The notes under the pieces were generated by a model. That model ran no database searches. It worked only from the letters and a program-made list of their open reading frames with translations, and was not told the DNA's origin. Positions 1 to 8,618 of a DNA stretch of 39,055 bases are shown here, one piece after another. The DNA lies in contig CALHSW010000067.1 of NCBI GenBank assembly GCA_938038735.1, forward strand, positions 1 to 39,055, read 5' to 3'. Position numbers and translations under genes: made by a program. The DNA is from an uncultured Bacteroidia bacterium (GTDB lineage: Bacteria > Bacteroidota > Bacteroidia > Bacteroidales > CAJPTX01). Every line of letters begins with the position of its first letter. Position 1 is the first letter of the stretch.

Positions 1-1251
1 GTTCGACACCCAGAAGAACGACGCCAGCAGCGCCATGAACCCCTCCGCGTCGCCCGCCGCCAGCAGCCTGTGGAACGCCATCGCATTGTACGTTGCGCCG
101 CCAAACACCCCCGGCAGGTAGCACTCCTTCAAGAACTGCCTGAACCCCTTCTGCACCTCCCCGTTCGGGAAGCGCAGGAGGTAGGTGTCCTCCTCCTCTC
201 CCGGCTCGCCCAGCGTGAGGTAGCCCGCCTGGTAGAAGAGCGCCTGCGGGTTCTGGTAGGGGTCCCGGATGTCCCCCAGGTCCTGCAGGGTCACCGCCGC
301 CCCCGTCAAATCGTCCACCCAGTACCCCGACTCCTGCATCGCCCGCACCAGGTAGCTCGGCGTGCCGGTGGCGAACCAGTAGCTACCGTACTTCATATCG
401 CCGAAGGCGCTGAGCAGACTGAAGGGGTTGTAGACCCCCTCCTCAACCTCCTCCGAGAAGCGGTAGCCGTCGTACATGGCCTTGAGCTTGTCGTACACCT
501 GCGCCTCGGTCTGCCCCCGGCGCACCGCCATCCGCGCCACCCCCTCCGCAAAGTTGTCGCACAACTCCGCCGCCGTGATTCCGCAGAGCGTGGCGTATTC
601 CGTGGACATTGAGATGTCCTGCAGGTTGTTCAGCCCGCTGAAGATATTCACGTGCGCGAAGCGCGTCACCCCGGTCAAAAAAACGAACCGCAGGTGCGGC
701 GCGCTCGCCTTGAGCGCCCCGTAGAAGCCCCGCAGAAGGTCTTGATTGCGCGCCAGCAGCTCCCGGCTGCCGAATGCGTCCAGCATCGGCTTGTCGTACT
801 CGTCCACCAGCACCACCGCCTGCTGCCCGGCCCGCGCATGGGCATTTTTAATGACCCGTATGAAACGCGCGGCGTACGTTGCATCGCTCGCATTGCGCTC
901 GTACACCTCCTCCCAGTCGCTCAGAATCGTGTTGAGCGTATCTTCAAGGACTCCGGTTACTACGAAATTGTCCCTGCTAAAATCCACGTGCAGCACGGGG
1001 TGCTGCGTCCAATCTTTCTCCAGCCTCTCCATGGCGAGCCCCGCGAAGAGTTCCCGCTTCCCCAGAAAGTAGGCCTCCAGCGTGGAGACCAGCAGGCTCT
1101 TGCCGAACCGCCGCGGCCGGCTCAAGAAGTAGAACCGCCCCTGTTTCACCAGCCGGTAAATCAGCGCCGTCTTATCCACGTAGACGGCGTTATCCGCCCG
1201 TAGATCCTCAAAGCTCGACTGCCCCACCGGGTATACTATCGCCTGATCCAT
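1..1251 (-). CDS. AAA-ATPase / PD-(D/E)XK-type protein (3' end beyond window)
   Basis: The frame is open from the ATG at 1251 to the left edge, so only the first 417 codons are visible. The N-terminus matches the AAA-ATPase_like family (PF09820), many copies of which occur in Bacteroidales genomes. A P-loop-like RPRRFGKSLL lies near residues 45-54, a Walker B-like VVLVDEYDKP near 146-155, and FLTGVTRF follows near residue 190. Family members usually continue into a C-terminal PD-(D/E)XK nuclease-like domain (DUF1703), which would lie outside the window. The start is supported by an AGGAGG Shine-Dalgarno about seven bases upstream and by a -7 box at 1281-1288. The cellular role of this family is not established; defence or mobile-element functions have been suggested. 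The codons look richer in G and C than in neighbouring genes, which may point to transfer (inference). Confidence 0.8.
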   Translation of the reverse strand, partial: MDQAIVYPVGQSSFEDLRADNAVYVDKTALIYRLVKQGRFYFLSRPRRFGKSLLVSTLEAYFLGKRELFAGLAMERLEKDWTQHPVLHVDFSRDNFVVTGVLEDTLNTILSDWEEVYERNASDATYAARFIRVIKNAHARAGQQAVVLVDEYDKPMLDAFGSRELLARNQDLLRGFYGALKASAPHLRFVFLTGVTRFAHVNIFSGLNNLQDISMSTEYATLCGITAAELCDNFAEGVARMAVRRGQTEAQVYDKLKAMYDGYRFSEEVEEGVYNPFSLLSAFGDMKYGSYWFATGTPSYLVRAMQESGYWVDDLTGAAVTLQDLGDIRDPYQNPQALFYQAGYLTLGEPGEEEDTYLLRFPNGEVQKGFRQFLKECYLPGVFGGATYNAMAFHRLLAAGDAEGFMALLASFFWVSN

Positions 1252-1280
1252 GCCATTGCCTCCTCGCTTCGTTCGCTGGG

Positions 1281-1288
1281 TAAAGGTA
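1281..1288 (-). promoter_or_regulatory. Probable -7 box upstream of the AAA-ATPase gene
   Basis: The minus strand reads TACCTTTA, one mismatch from the Bacteroidetes -7 consensus TAnnTTTG. It lies about 30 bases before the ATG at 1251. I see no convincing TTTG at the -33 distance. The rest of the 1252-1448 gap shows no gene or clear terminator. Confidence 0.4.
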
Positions 1289-1448
1289 CAAAAAAGTTTT
1301 TACTGGATGGCAGGGGCAGAAAGGCACCGCCGTTTTGTGGGTCAACGGGCTACTACGACCAATCGTTAAGGCTATGCAGCGCTATGGGGCAAGGATCCGA
1401 GAGCCAAGAGCTCACAGCTATTGAAAGACCGCCCGCAGAACCCTTTTA

Positions 1449-2750
1449 CTACAACTCCCCCAGCGCCCCCTCTAGCCCCACGCCGTGCGATCCCTTCACC
1501 AGCACCTCTGCACCCGCTATAGGCGCACCCCGGAGATATTCCCTTAGAGCCTCCACATCGGCAAACCATCGCTCCGCTGGTACTGCCCCCCGAAATGCCG
1601 CCCCTACGTAAAGCACCCTGCCTGACAGCACCTCCTCGGCCCGCCCTGCCACTTCCGTATGCACCGCACCGCTCGCGGTGCCCATCTCGCGCATTTCGCC
1701 CAGAATAGCCCAACGCTCCTTTCCGCCCTGCTGTGCAAAGCTATCCAGCGACGCCAGCATACTTGAAGGATTGGCATTGTAGCAATCCGCCACCACCCTA
1801 TTACGCGCCGTGCACAGCAGCTGCGAGCGGTGGTTGCTCGGCGCATACGCCTCAATGGCGCGGCACGCCGCCTCTAGCGGCACGTTGAAGTAGTAGGCGA
1901 CATGCAGAGCCGCCACTACGTTTATTGCATTGTAATCGCCTACCAGCTGCGTGCGCAGCGCATACTCCTTGCCCCCCACTTTGACCTGCAGCTCCAGCAA
2001 CCCCGATGCCTCCCCATGCGCAATCGCTGCATTATACCCCTTCAGTGAATACCCCAACGCCATGCACCCCATATGCACCCGCTCGGCAGCCGCCTTTACT
2101 CGCCCATCATCCTCACGCACGAAGGCCAATCCCCCCGTTCGTTTAAGGTACTCAAATAGCTCCCCCTTGGCCCGAGCCACCCCTTCTATATCCCCGAACC
2201 CCTCCAAATGCGCCCGCCCTATCGAGGTGATCAGCCCATGCGTCGGCGCGGCAATGGCGCAAAGCGATGCGATATCGCCCGCATGGCTCGCCCCCATCTC
2301 CACCACCGCGATGTCTATATCCTGCGGGAGATTCGCCACGGTCACCGGCACGCCTATATCGTTATTCAGATTACCCTCAGTAGCCGCAACCCGCATGGTA
2401 GACGACAGTGCCGCCACAAGCAGCTCCTTGGTGGTTGTTTTCCCACACGACCCTGTAATGCCTACCACTGGCACCCGCAGCTGCGCCCTGCGCCACTGCG
2501 CCAACGCCTGCAGCATGCGCAACGGCTCTTCGCACACCACCGTCTTTTCGCCCGCAGCGTATTGCGCACCGCGCACAACCGCCACGGCCGCTCCAGCCTC
2601 TATCGCCTTCGCTGCGAATTGACTCCCATCAAAACGATCGCCTGGCAGCCCAACAAATATATCGCCAGCCCGCACCGCTCGGCTGTCTATACAAACCTTC
2701 CCGCCCGCAAGCAGCGCACGCTGCAGCCGCTCATCCAGCTTTTCCTGCAT
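1449..2750 (-). CDS. murF: UDP-N-acetylmuramoyl-tripeptide--D-alanyl-D-alanine ligase
   Basis: MurF is a cytoplasmic Mur ligase. It uses ATP to add D-Ala-D-Ala to the UDP-MurNAc-tripeptide, the last soluble step of peptidoglycan precursor synthesis. The protein (about 433 residues) shows the Mur-ligase order. An N-terminal substrate domain contains DSRAVRAGDIF near residue 23. The central ATP-binding domain has the P-loop GITGSCGKTTTK near 98-109, followed by EGNLNNDIG. The C-terminal domain has SNHRSQ near 306 and YNANPSS near 325. Length is normal. A GTG at 2753 precedes the ATG at 2750; I take the ATG. It starts five bases after the uvrA stop, so the two genes form an operon with likely coupled translation. 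A DNA repair gene ahead of a cell-wall gene has no obvious functional logic and probably reflects shared transcription only. Confidence 0.95.
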   Translation of the reverse strand: MQEKLDERLQRALLAGGKVCIDSRAVRAGDIFVGLPGDRFDGSQFAAKAIEAGAAVAVVRGAQYAAGEKTVVCEEPLRMLQALAQWRRAQLRVPVVGITGSCGKTTTKELLVAALSSTMRVAATEGNLNNDIGVPVTVANLPQDIDIAVVEMGASHAGDIASLCAIAAPTHGLITSIGRAHLEGFGDIEGVARAKGELFEYLKRTGGLAFVREDDGRVKAAAERVHMGCMALGYSLKGYNAAIAHGEASGLLELQVKVGGKEYALRTQLVGDYNAINVVAALHVAYYFNVPLEAACRAIEAYAPSNHRSQLLCTARNRVVADCYNANPSSMLASLDSFAQQGGKERWAILGEMREMGTASGAVHTEVAGRAEEVLSGRVLYVGAAFRGAVPAERWFADVEALREYLRGAPIAGAEVLVKGSHGVGLEGALGEL

Positions 2751-2755
2751 CACCT

Positions 2756-5635
2756 CTACTCCTTTTTAGCCAATGCCTTGGCTAGATATTTTGACGTGTA
2801 CCCCTTCCCCGATGCTGCCACGGCCTCCGGCGTACCCACGGCCACCACCTCGCCCCCCGCATCACCGCTCTCGGGTCCCATGTCGATAATGTAATCTGCG
2901 CTCTTCACCACGTCTATATTGTGCTCTATCACAATCACCGTGTTGCCCCGATCCACCAACGCGTTGAGTACCTTGAGAAGCACCCTAATATCCTCAAAAT
3001 GCAGGCCAGTGGTGGGTTCATCAAGTATGTAGAGCGTGTTGCCCGAATCGCGCTTAGCTAGCTCCGCGGCCAAACGGATACGCTGGCTCTCCCCCCCAGA
3101 AAGCGTAGTACTTGACTGCCCCAGCTTCACGTAGCCCACCCCGACCGCCTGGAGCGTGGCCAGCTTTCGCTGCACCTTGGGCACCGCCTCGAAGAACTCC
3201 GCCGCTTGGTTAATCGTCATATCAAGCACCTGACTGATATCCTTCCCCTTGTAGCGCACCGCGAGGGTCTCCCGATTGTACCGCGCACCGTTGCACTGCG
3301 TGCAGGGCACGTGCACATCGGGTAAAAACTTCATCTCCAGCACCTCAACGCCCGCCCCCTTGCACTTTTCGCATCGTCCGCCGCTCACGTTGAAGGAGAA
3401 ACGCCCAATTTTATACCCTCGCATCTTCGCCTCAGGGGTCTGCGCGAAGAGCTGTCGTATATCGGTGAAAACTCCTGTGTACGTCGCCGGGTTCGACCGC
3501 GGCGTCCGCCCAAGGGGCGCCTGATCCACCTGTATCACCTTATCGATGTTCTCAATTCCCTCGAGTGAGTCGTAGGCCAACGGCATTTGGTACGAATGGT
3601 AAAACTTCTTGCTCAGGATCGGTTGGAGCGTATCGTTAAGCAGGGTTGACTTGCCGCTACCGCTTACTCCCGTCACGCAGATGAGCATTCCCAGCGGGAA
3701 CTCCACGGTGACGTTTTTTAGGTTGTTCCCTCTGGCACCGATGAGTTTCAACCGTTTCCCATTCCCCTTTCGCCGCTCCTTGGGCACCTCTATCGATAGC
3801 TCGCCACGCAGGTAGCGCCCCGTAATCCCATCGCTCTGCGCCACCTCATCGGGCGTTCCCGCCGCCACAATCTCGCCCCCATGTCGCCCCGCACGCGGCC
3901 CCAAGTCAACAAGGTAATCCGCCTGCCGCATCATGTCCTCATCATGCTCCACCACAATCACCGTGTTCCCCAAATCGCGCAGCGCATGGAGCGACTCAAT
4001 GAGCTTATCGTTATCCCTCGGATGAAGCCCTATGCTCGGCTCATCAAGAATGTACATCACGTTGACCAGCTGCGTGCCGATCTGCGTAGCTAGCCGTATG
4101 CGCTGCATCTCGCCTCCCGAAAGCGTACCCGCGGGGCGTCCGAGCGAGAGATACCCCAACCCCACGTCCACCATGAAGCCCACGCGCATGCGTATCTCCT
4201 TGAGAATCTCCGCCGCCACCACCTTTTTCACCCCATCTAGCTGCAGCTCCATCCCTTCCAGCCACTCCTGTAGCTCCGAGAGGGACATAACCGAAAGGTC
4301 ATGCACATTCTTGCCGTTCACCTTGAAGCATAGCGCCTCGGGACGCAGCCTCGTGCCCCCGCACTCTGGACAAGGGCACTCCCGCACCACTCCCTGCAAC
4401 TCCTCGGGCAGCCGCCACACCCCTTCCTCAGCATGGAGCATAGTAAACCACCAATGCACCCCCTTGAAGTTTAAAGCCGCCGCCAATTCCTTCGCCTTCG
4501 GCCGCTCCACGGGCTGTAACCCACTCCCATCGCCCGTGAGTAGGTATTGCTGCTGCGCCTCTGTCAGCTTGGAGTATGGCTCACTCACGTCTATACCATA
4601 GCACCGCGCCGCATGGCGTATCTGATCATGCGCAACCCGCCGCAACTTGCTATCCTCAAAAAAATCAACCATTGCGCCGTCAAGCAGCCCTTTCTCCGGC
4701 TTGGGGATGAGCTCCGCATCGTCAATCGTCTCCACCGTGCCGAGCCCGCTGCACTTGGGGCACCACCCCCGCGGCGAGTTGAATGAGAACAGGAATGTCT
4801 CCGGCTTCGGGAGCGTAAAGCCCGTCTCTACCTCCATGCGATTCAGGCTAAAGAACCGCTCCCCCTTGCCGTCGAGACGTGCCACAATTACCCCATCATC
4901 ATTCCTATCCAACGCCGCATCGAGCGACTTGGAGAACCGCTCCATCGAGCTCGCCTCCATCACGAAGCGATCCACCACCAAGTCTATGTCATGCGCCGAG
5001 TAGCGCGGGAGGCGTAGCTCCTTGGTCATTTCCACCATCTCTCCATCCACACGCACGTAGATGTAGCCCCGCTTTATGAGCGTGGCGAAGAGCGGCCCAA
5101 AATGCCCCTTGCGCCCTCGCACCTGCGGCACCATCAGCGCCACCTTCTCCCCCGCAAACTCCCGGCTCGACATCTCCAGGATCTGCTGCTTGCTAAAGCT
5201 CTCCAAAGCCCGCCCCGTGGTGGGCGAATAGCCTGTAGCTACACGAGAGTAGAGCAAACGCACAAAATCGTATATCTCGGTGATCGTTCCCATGGTGGAA
5301 CGGGCGTTGCGCCCCGTGGTGTGCTGCTCAATGGAGATTACAGGACCCAGCCCCCCAATGTACTCCACATCAGGGCGTTCCAATGTACCCAAATACTGCC
5401 GTGCAAAGGCGCTGAGCGTCTCCAGATAGCGGCGCTGCCCCTCGGCGTATATCACATCGAACGCCAGCGACGACTTCCCGCTCCCGCTCAGCCCCGTGAC
5501 CACCGTCAACGCGTTGCGCGGTATAACCACCGTCACGTTCTTCAGGTTGTGTACTCGGGCCCCCTCCACCACGAGGTACTCCTCGGGGTTCAACTTCTCT
5601 AGCTCCGCGGCGCCTCGTTCTTCTCTACTTTGCAT
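2756..5635 (-). CDS. uvrA: Excinuclease ABC subunit A
   Basis: UvrA is the damage-sensing ATPase of nucleotide excision repair and loads UvrB. Numbering here is from an in-frame ATG ten codons upstream (5665). Walker A motifs are GLSGSGKS (58-65) and GVSGSGKS (666-673), and LSGGE signatures lie at 515-519 and 855-859. The C-terminal zinc module is complete: Cys 765, 768, 788 and 791. A UvrB-binding insertion is present between about 130 and 245, and total length is normal. The N-terminal zinc module keeps only CPKC (302-305); the first CxxC expected near 278-283 reads MEVETG. I chose the start at 5635 because a perfect -7 box at 5670-5677 puts transcription start at about 5665, on top of the upstream ATG, and GAAGAGGG lies just before 5635. 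First gene of the uvrA-murF operon. Confidence 0.95.
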   Translation of the reverse strand: MQSREERGAAELEKLNPEEYLVVEGARVHNLKNVTVVIPRNALTVVTGLSGSGKSSLAFDVIYAEGQRRYLETLSAFARQYLGTLERPDVEYIGGLGPVISIEQHTTGRNARSTMGTITEIYDFVRLLYSRVATGYSPTTGRALESFSKQQILEMSSREFAGEKVALMVPQVRGRKGHFGPLFATLIKRGYIYVRVDGEMVEMTKELRLPRYSAHDIDLVVDRFVMEASSMERFSKSLDAALDRNDDGVIVARLDGKGERFFSLNRMEVETGFTLPKPETFLFSFNSPRGWCPKCSGLGTVETIDDAELIPKPEKGLLDGAMVDFFEDSKLRRVAHDQIRHAARCYGIDVSEPYSKLTEAQQQYLLTGDGSGLQPVERPKAKELAAALNFKGVHWWFTMLHAEEGVWRLPEELQGVVRECPCPECGGTRLRPEALCFKVNGKNVHDLSVMSLSELQEWLEGMELQLDGVKKVVAAEILKEIRMRVGFMVDVGLGYLSLGRPAGTLSGGEMQRIRLATQIGTQLVNVMYILDEPSIGLHPRDNDKLIESLHALRDLGNTVIVVEHDEDMMRQADYLVDLGPRAGRHGGEIVAAGTPDEVAQSDGITGRYLRGELSIEVPKERRKGNGKRLKLIGARGNNLKNVTVEFPLGMLICVTGVSGSGKSTLLNDTLQPILSKKFYHSYQMPLAYDSLEGIENIDKVIQVDQAPLGRTPRSNPATYTGVFTDIRQLFAQTPEAKMRGYKIGRFSFNVSGGRCEKCKGAGVEVLEMKFLPDVHVPCTQCNGARYNRETLAVRYKGKDISQVLDMTINQAAEFFEAVPKVQRKLATLQAVGVGYVKLGQSSTTLSGGESQRIRLAAELAKRDSGNTLYILDEPTTGLHFEDIRVLLKVLNALVDRGNTVIVIEHNIDVVKSADYIIDMGPESGDAGGEVVAVGTPEAVAASGKGYTSKYLAKALAKKE

Positions 5636-5669
5636 CCCTTTTTCACCCTCTTCGCATTTTCCCATCTCG

Positions 5670-5677
5670 CAAAGGTA
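5670..5677 (-). promoter_or_regulatory. -7 box of the uvrA-murF promoter
   Basis: The minus strand reads TACCTTTG, a perfect TAnnTTTG. The expected start of transcription is at about 5663-5666, 30 bases before the preferred uvrA ATG at 5635. The 19-base upstream position is A-rich and lacks TTTG, which is common in these promoters. Confidence 0.65.
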
Positions 5678-5851
5678 CGCATTTTATAAGCTTCTGTTTT
5701 TCGGCAATGCAAATATCAAGGACTATTTCTGCCCGCTACCCGCCTCAAATATTTACCGTTCCCCCAGCCAACCATTTTCGAAAACCAGCCTAGCCAATTC
5801 TAACCACCAGCTACCGCAAATACCCCATGAAATTTTGGTGCGTCCTATTGA

Positions 5852-7009
5852 CTAATCTCCGATGCTACTCCACGCAATCACCCTTCCCTGCGATGTCTGC
5901 ATATTCCTCTCCCCTGCGTAAATCACTGCGCAGCGGCTCGGCGCAACCCTTGCCAGCGCAGCCCACCGCTGTAGCCCCGAAAAGAACTTTGCATTGAACG
6001 TTGCCCCCGACTTAATCTCGTACGCCTTCACCTCGCCCCCATCGTAGCAAAGTAAATCCACCTCATTGCCCGTGCTATCCCGCCAGAAGGTGAGGCGCGG
6101 CTCCCGCCCTGCAGCGTACGACCGCTTAATAAATTCAGAAATCACCATATTCTCAAACAGCCCACCCCGCAGGTAGTGCGTGGCCAGCTGCCCTGCCGTT
6201 TGGATCTCCAAAAGAGAACAGGCCAACCCCGTGTCGTAGAAATAGAGCTTGGGCGTTTTAACCAGCCGCTTCGCAAAATTATTGCTATCCGGGCGCAGCA
6301 AATAGCAGATGTAGCTCGCTTCCAATACTGACATCCACGCCTGCGCCGTTGACACCGATATGCCGCACTCATTGGCGAGCGAAGAAAAATTAACTAGCTG
6401 CCCAATACGCCCCGCGCACAGCTTCAAGAATCGCACAAAGCGATCCAAATCGCCTACGTTCTTCACCATGCGCACGTCCCGCTCCACGTAGGTCTGTATA
6501 TAGTAGGGGTAAAAGTCCATGGGATCAATACCCCTGTCATACAGCCGCGGGTAGCCCCCGCAAAAGATTTCCCCATCGACGTTCGCAGGTAGCCAATCCG
6601 CCGCACGCAGCTCACTGTGCGAAAAGGGCAGCAGCTTTAGCACTGCCGTGCGCCCCGCCAAAGATTGATTGACCGATTCAAGTAGCAAAAAGTTCTGCGA
6701 TCCCGCCAACAGATACATACCCGACTCCCCCGCCAGATCAACATGCGTCTGCATGTAGGAAAAGAGCGCAGGGACGCGCTGCACCTCGTCAAAAATCGCT
6801 TGGCGTGGATAGGTAGCCAAAAAGCCACGGGGATCTTCTAGGGCGAACTGCCGCATGTCGGGATCTTCAAGCGACACGTAGCGATACGCCGGAAAAACGT
6901 CCCGTAGCAATGTGGATTTCCCTGATTGTCTCGGGCCAGTGAGCGAGACAATGGGGTACACCCCCGCCATCGCTTCCAACTTCTCCCGCAATGCGCGCGC
7001 CGCTATCAT
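5852..7009 (-). CDS. ATPase with C-terminal DUF4143
   Basis: A protein of about 385 residues in the AAA_14/DUF4143 family. A P-loop GPRQSGKSTLL lies about 25 residues from the start, Walker B-like AIFDEVQR near 75, and LLAGSQNF follows. The C-terminal half is DUF4143, with FYDTGLACSLL and an end segment STGNEVDLL...YEIKSG that resembles a PD-(D/E)XK nuclease core (E-x-D...E-x-K). These proteins are numerous in Bacteroidetes and archaea and their function is not settled. A longer reading frame opens at a TTG at 7219, but it runs through the 58-bp palindrome and the promoter at 7039-7069. The ATG at 7009, about 24 bases after the predicted transcription start, is therefore preferred. The gene stands alone, separated by 216 bases from the uvrA start. 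Confidence 0.85.
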   Translation of the reverse strand: MIAARALREKLEAMAGVYPIVSLTGPRQSGKSTLLRDVFPAYRYVSLEDPDMRQFALEDPRGFLATYPRQAIFDEVQRVPALFSYMQTHVDLAGESGMYLLAGSQNFLLLESVNQSLAGRTAVLKLLPFSHSELRAADWLPANVDGEIFCGGYPRLYDRGIDPMDFYPYYIQTYVERDVRMVKNVGDLDRFVRFLKLCAGRIGQLVNFSSLANECGISVSTAQAWMSVLEASYICYLLRPDSNNFAKRLVKTPKLYFYDTGLACSLLEIQTAGQLATHYLRGGLFENMVISEFIKRSYAAGREPRLTFWRDSTGNEVDLLCYDGGEVKAYEIKSGATFNAKFFSGLQRWAALARVAPSRCAVIYAGERNMQTSQGRVIAWSSIGD

Positions 7010-7038
7010 TTGCCATTCACTTTCTGCACCATTCCTCG

Positions 7039-7069
7039 CGAATTTACGATTCAATCGAAAAATTGCAAA
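7039..7069 (-). promoter_or_regulatory. Promoter of the DUF4143 ATPase gene
   Basis: On the minus strand TTTG (7069-7066) is followed after exactly 19 bases by TAAATTCG (7046-7039). This matches the Bacteroidetes -33/-7 arrangement with one mismatch in the -7 box. It is the best complete promoter in the window and it decides the start of the downstream gene. Confidence 0.6.
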
Positions 7070-7123
7070 ATTGAATGCCTCGCCTACGCCATCATCCTCC
7101 TGCAACTTGTCACCCCAATACCA

Positions 7124-7181
7124 CCCCCTTCGCATCAAATTCGGATTTCTCCGGAGAAATCCGAATTTGATGCGAAGGGGG
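7124..7181. repeat. Perfect 58-bp palindrome, copy 1 of a dispersed palindromic repeat
   Basis: Two 29-base arms (7124-7152 and 7153-7181) are exact reverse complements with no spacer; the centre is CCGG. The inner 22 bases of each arm recur at 20860-20909 with paired substitutions. Similarity to copy 2 continues beyond the palindrome on the right side, with GGGGTA and TGGTA in register. The next bases, 7186-7199 (AAGTTGGTAGCTCT), also form the left arm of the hairpin at 11989-12026. The element lies between the promoters of the divergent DUF4143 and lipid-kinase genes and is upstream of both. It is unlikely to be a simple terminator, because no gene ends here. Confidence 0.85.
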
Positions 7182-7331
7182 TAGGAAGTTGGTAGCTCTC
7201 TGTAACGGCGCTTTCCCAAAGCAACACACTAGCATCTCCCATGCCTATGCGTCACTTTTCAGGATAGGGAAATGCAAATGGGGAAAACAGACCGATCCAA
7301 ACAAAAAAGCTTATTCTTCGAAAAAACTTAT

Positions 7332-7339
7332 TACCTTCA
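7332..7339 (+). promoter_or_regulatory. Probable -7 box of the lipid-kinase gene
   Basis: TACCTTCA, one mismatch from TAnnTTTG, lies about 34 bases before the ATG at 7373. The remainder of the divergent gap (7182-7331) is A-rich and shows no gene. Confidence 0.4.
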
Positions 7340-7372
7340 CAGCCGGACTGCACCTGCTTTGCCAAACAACAT

Positions 7373-8434
7373 ATGCAACGTATTGCGGTAATACTCAATC
7401 CCATTTCCGGCTCCAACAGCCGCCGAAAGACTAAACGAACATTGATGAATGCGCTACGCCACGGCGCGCAGCGTAGGCAGTACACTGTGACCTCCTACCG
7501 CACCCGCAAGGCGAAGCACGCCACGGAGCTCGCCGCAAAAGCCGTGACGGAAGGCAACGACCTCGTCATCTGCTGCGGCGGGGACGGCACGGTCAACGAA
7601 ACCGCCTCGGCGCTACTCAACACGAACGTCCCACTCGCCATTGTGCCCACGGGCTCCGGCAATGGCCTCGCGCGGCACCTCGGCATTCCGCTCTCCGCCG
7701 CCCCAGCGCTTGACATTGCGCTCCACGGCATCACCATTCCCATGGATTGCGGCACTATCAATGGCCGAAACTTCTTTACCACCGCCGGCATTGGCCTTGA
7801 CGCCGAGGTGGGCTGGCTTTTTGACAAGCTTGAAACCCGCGGCATGGCAAACTACGTACGCGCCACAGCGCAGCTCTTTTTCCAATATAAACCCAACGGG
7901 TACTCCATTAACGTTGATGGCAAAGCGATGCGGGTAGAGGCACTCATGATTACCTTTGCCAACGCATCGCAGTTTGGCAATAACGCCATCATTGCGCCCA
8001 ATGCGAACGTATCTGACGGGTTCCTCGACCTCGTCATTATGCACCCCTTCCCCAAGGTGGAAACCGCCCGCCTCGCCACCATGCTCTTCAATAAAACCAT
8101 TGACCGTAGCCCCTACATCACTACCATTCGCTTCAAGCAGCTCCACCTTGAGGTGGAAGAACCCACGCATGGTCACATCGATGGCGAACCCTTCATGCTG
8201 CCCAAGTCTTTCGATGTCGCCGTACGGCCAAGCTGCCTCGCTATGCGTGCGCCCCAACACCGCTCCAGCATCCCCCTCCTGCCCCCACCCGCCATTTTCG
8301 ACCCAGCCTACATGGAGGAGGCCTCCCGCACCCTTTCCAAAAACATGCAGCAGCAGCTAAGGTCCTTTAAGAAGCAGGAACAGGAATTGAGGAAGAACAT
8401 TGTCCGCCTGCGCAACCGTCTCCAGGGAAAATAG
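7373..8434 (+). CDS. Diacylglycerol/sphingosine kinase-family lipid kinase
   Basis: A cytoplasmic or membrane-associated ATP-dependent lipid kinase of the DAGK catalytic (YegS/DgkB-like) family, 353 residues. Visible motifs are LNPISG near residue 8, the nucleotide-binding GGDGTVNE at 69-76, PTGSGNGLARHLGIP at 92-106, and the late HIDGEP near 260 that closes the active site in this family. The GSGNGLA form resembles sphingosine kinases more than the GTxNDFA form of YegS. This is notable because Bacteroidales make sphingolipids, but substrate cannot be read from sequence. The last 35 residues or so form a charged, probably coiled-coil tail rich in Gln, Lys and Arg (KKQEQELRKN), beyond the usual end of the family. 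Monocistronic; it converges on the calcium ATPase gene across a 184-base gap without a clear terminator. Confidence 0.85.
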   Translation: MQRIAVILNPISGSNSRRKTKRTLMNALRHGAQRRQYTVTSYRTRKAKHATELAAKAVTEGNDLVICCGGDGTVNETASALLNTNVPLAIVPTGSGNGLARHLGIPLSAAPALDIALHGITIPMDCGTINGRNFFTTAGIGLDAEVGWLFDKLETRGMANYVRATAQLFFQYKPNGYSINVDGKAMRVEALMITFANASQFGNNAIIAPNANVSDGFLDLVIMHPFPKVETARLATMLFNKTIDRSPYITTIRFKQLHLEVEEPTHGHIDGEPFMLPKSFDVAVRPSCLAMRAPQHRSSIPLLPPPAIFDPAYMEEASRTLSKNMQQQLRSFKKQEQELRKNIVRLRNRLQGK

Positions 8435-8618
8435 GTCTAATCCGCAACAATTGTAGCAAGAGGTCCTTCTATGGCCTCTGATTTTCGCATGGGTAGCACA
8501 TAGGCACCTGCGGTTAGTGGAAAGTGTAGACGCTACATTTACTTGTCAGGAAAAAAGCTGTGCGGAGCGGCAAGAACGAGGCACCGTCCACAATTAAACT
8601 GCCCTCTAACACTCCATT

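Noticed and set aside
1951..2622. Open plus-strand frame opposite murF
   Set aside because: No recognisable domain; it overlaps a complete, motif-supported murF.
7010..7219. N-terminal extension of the DUF4143 ATPase from a TTG at 7219
   Set aside because: It is encoded by the palindrome and runs through a good promoter (7039-7069); the family normally starts at about the ATG at 7009.
7613..8260. Long open frame antisense to the lipid kinase
   Set aside because: It is a shadow of the codon bias of the sense gene, whose catalytic motifs are clear.
8435..8618. Terminator between the convergent lipid-kinase and calcium-ATPase genes
   Set aside because: Only a five-base stem (TGTAG with CTACA) is present, without a T-run.
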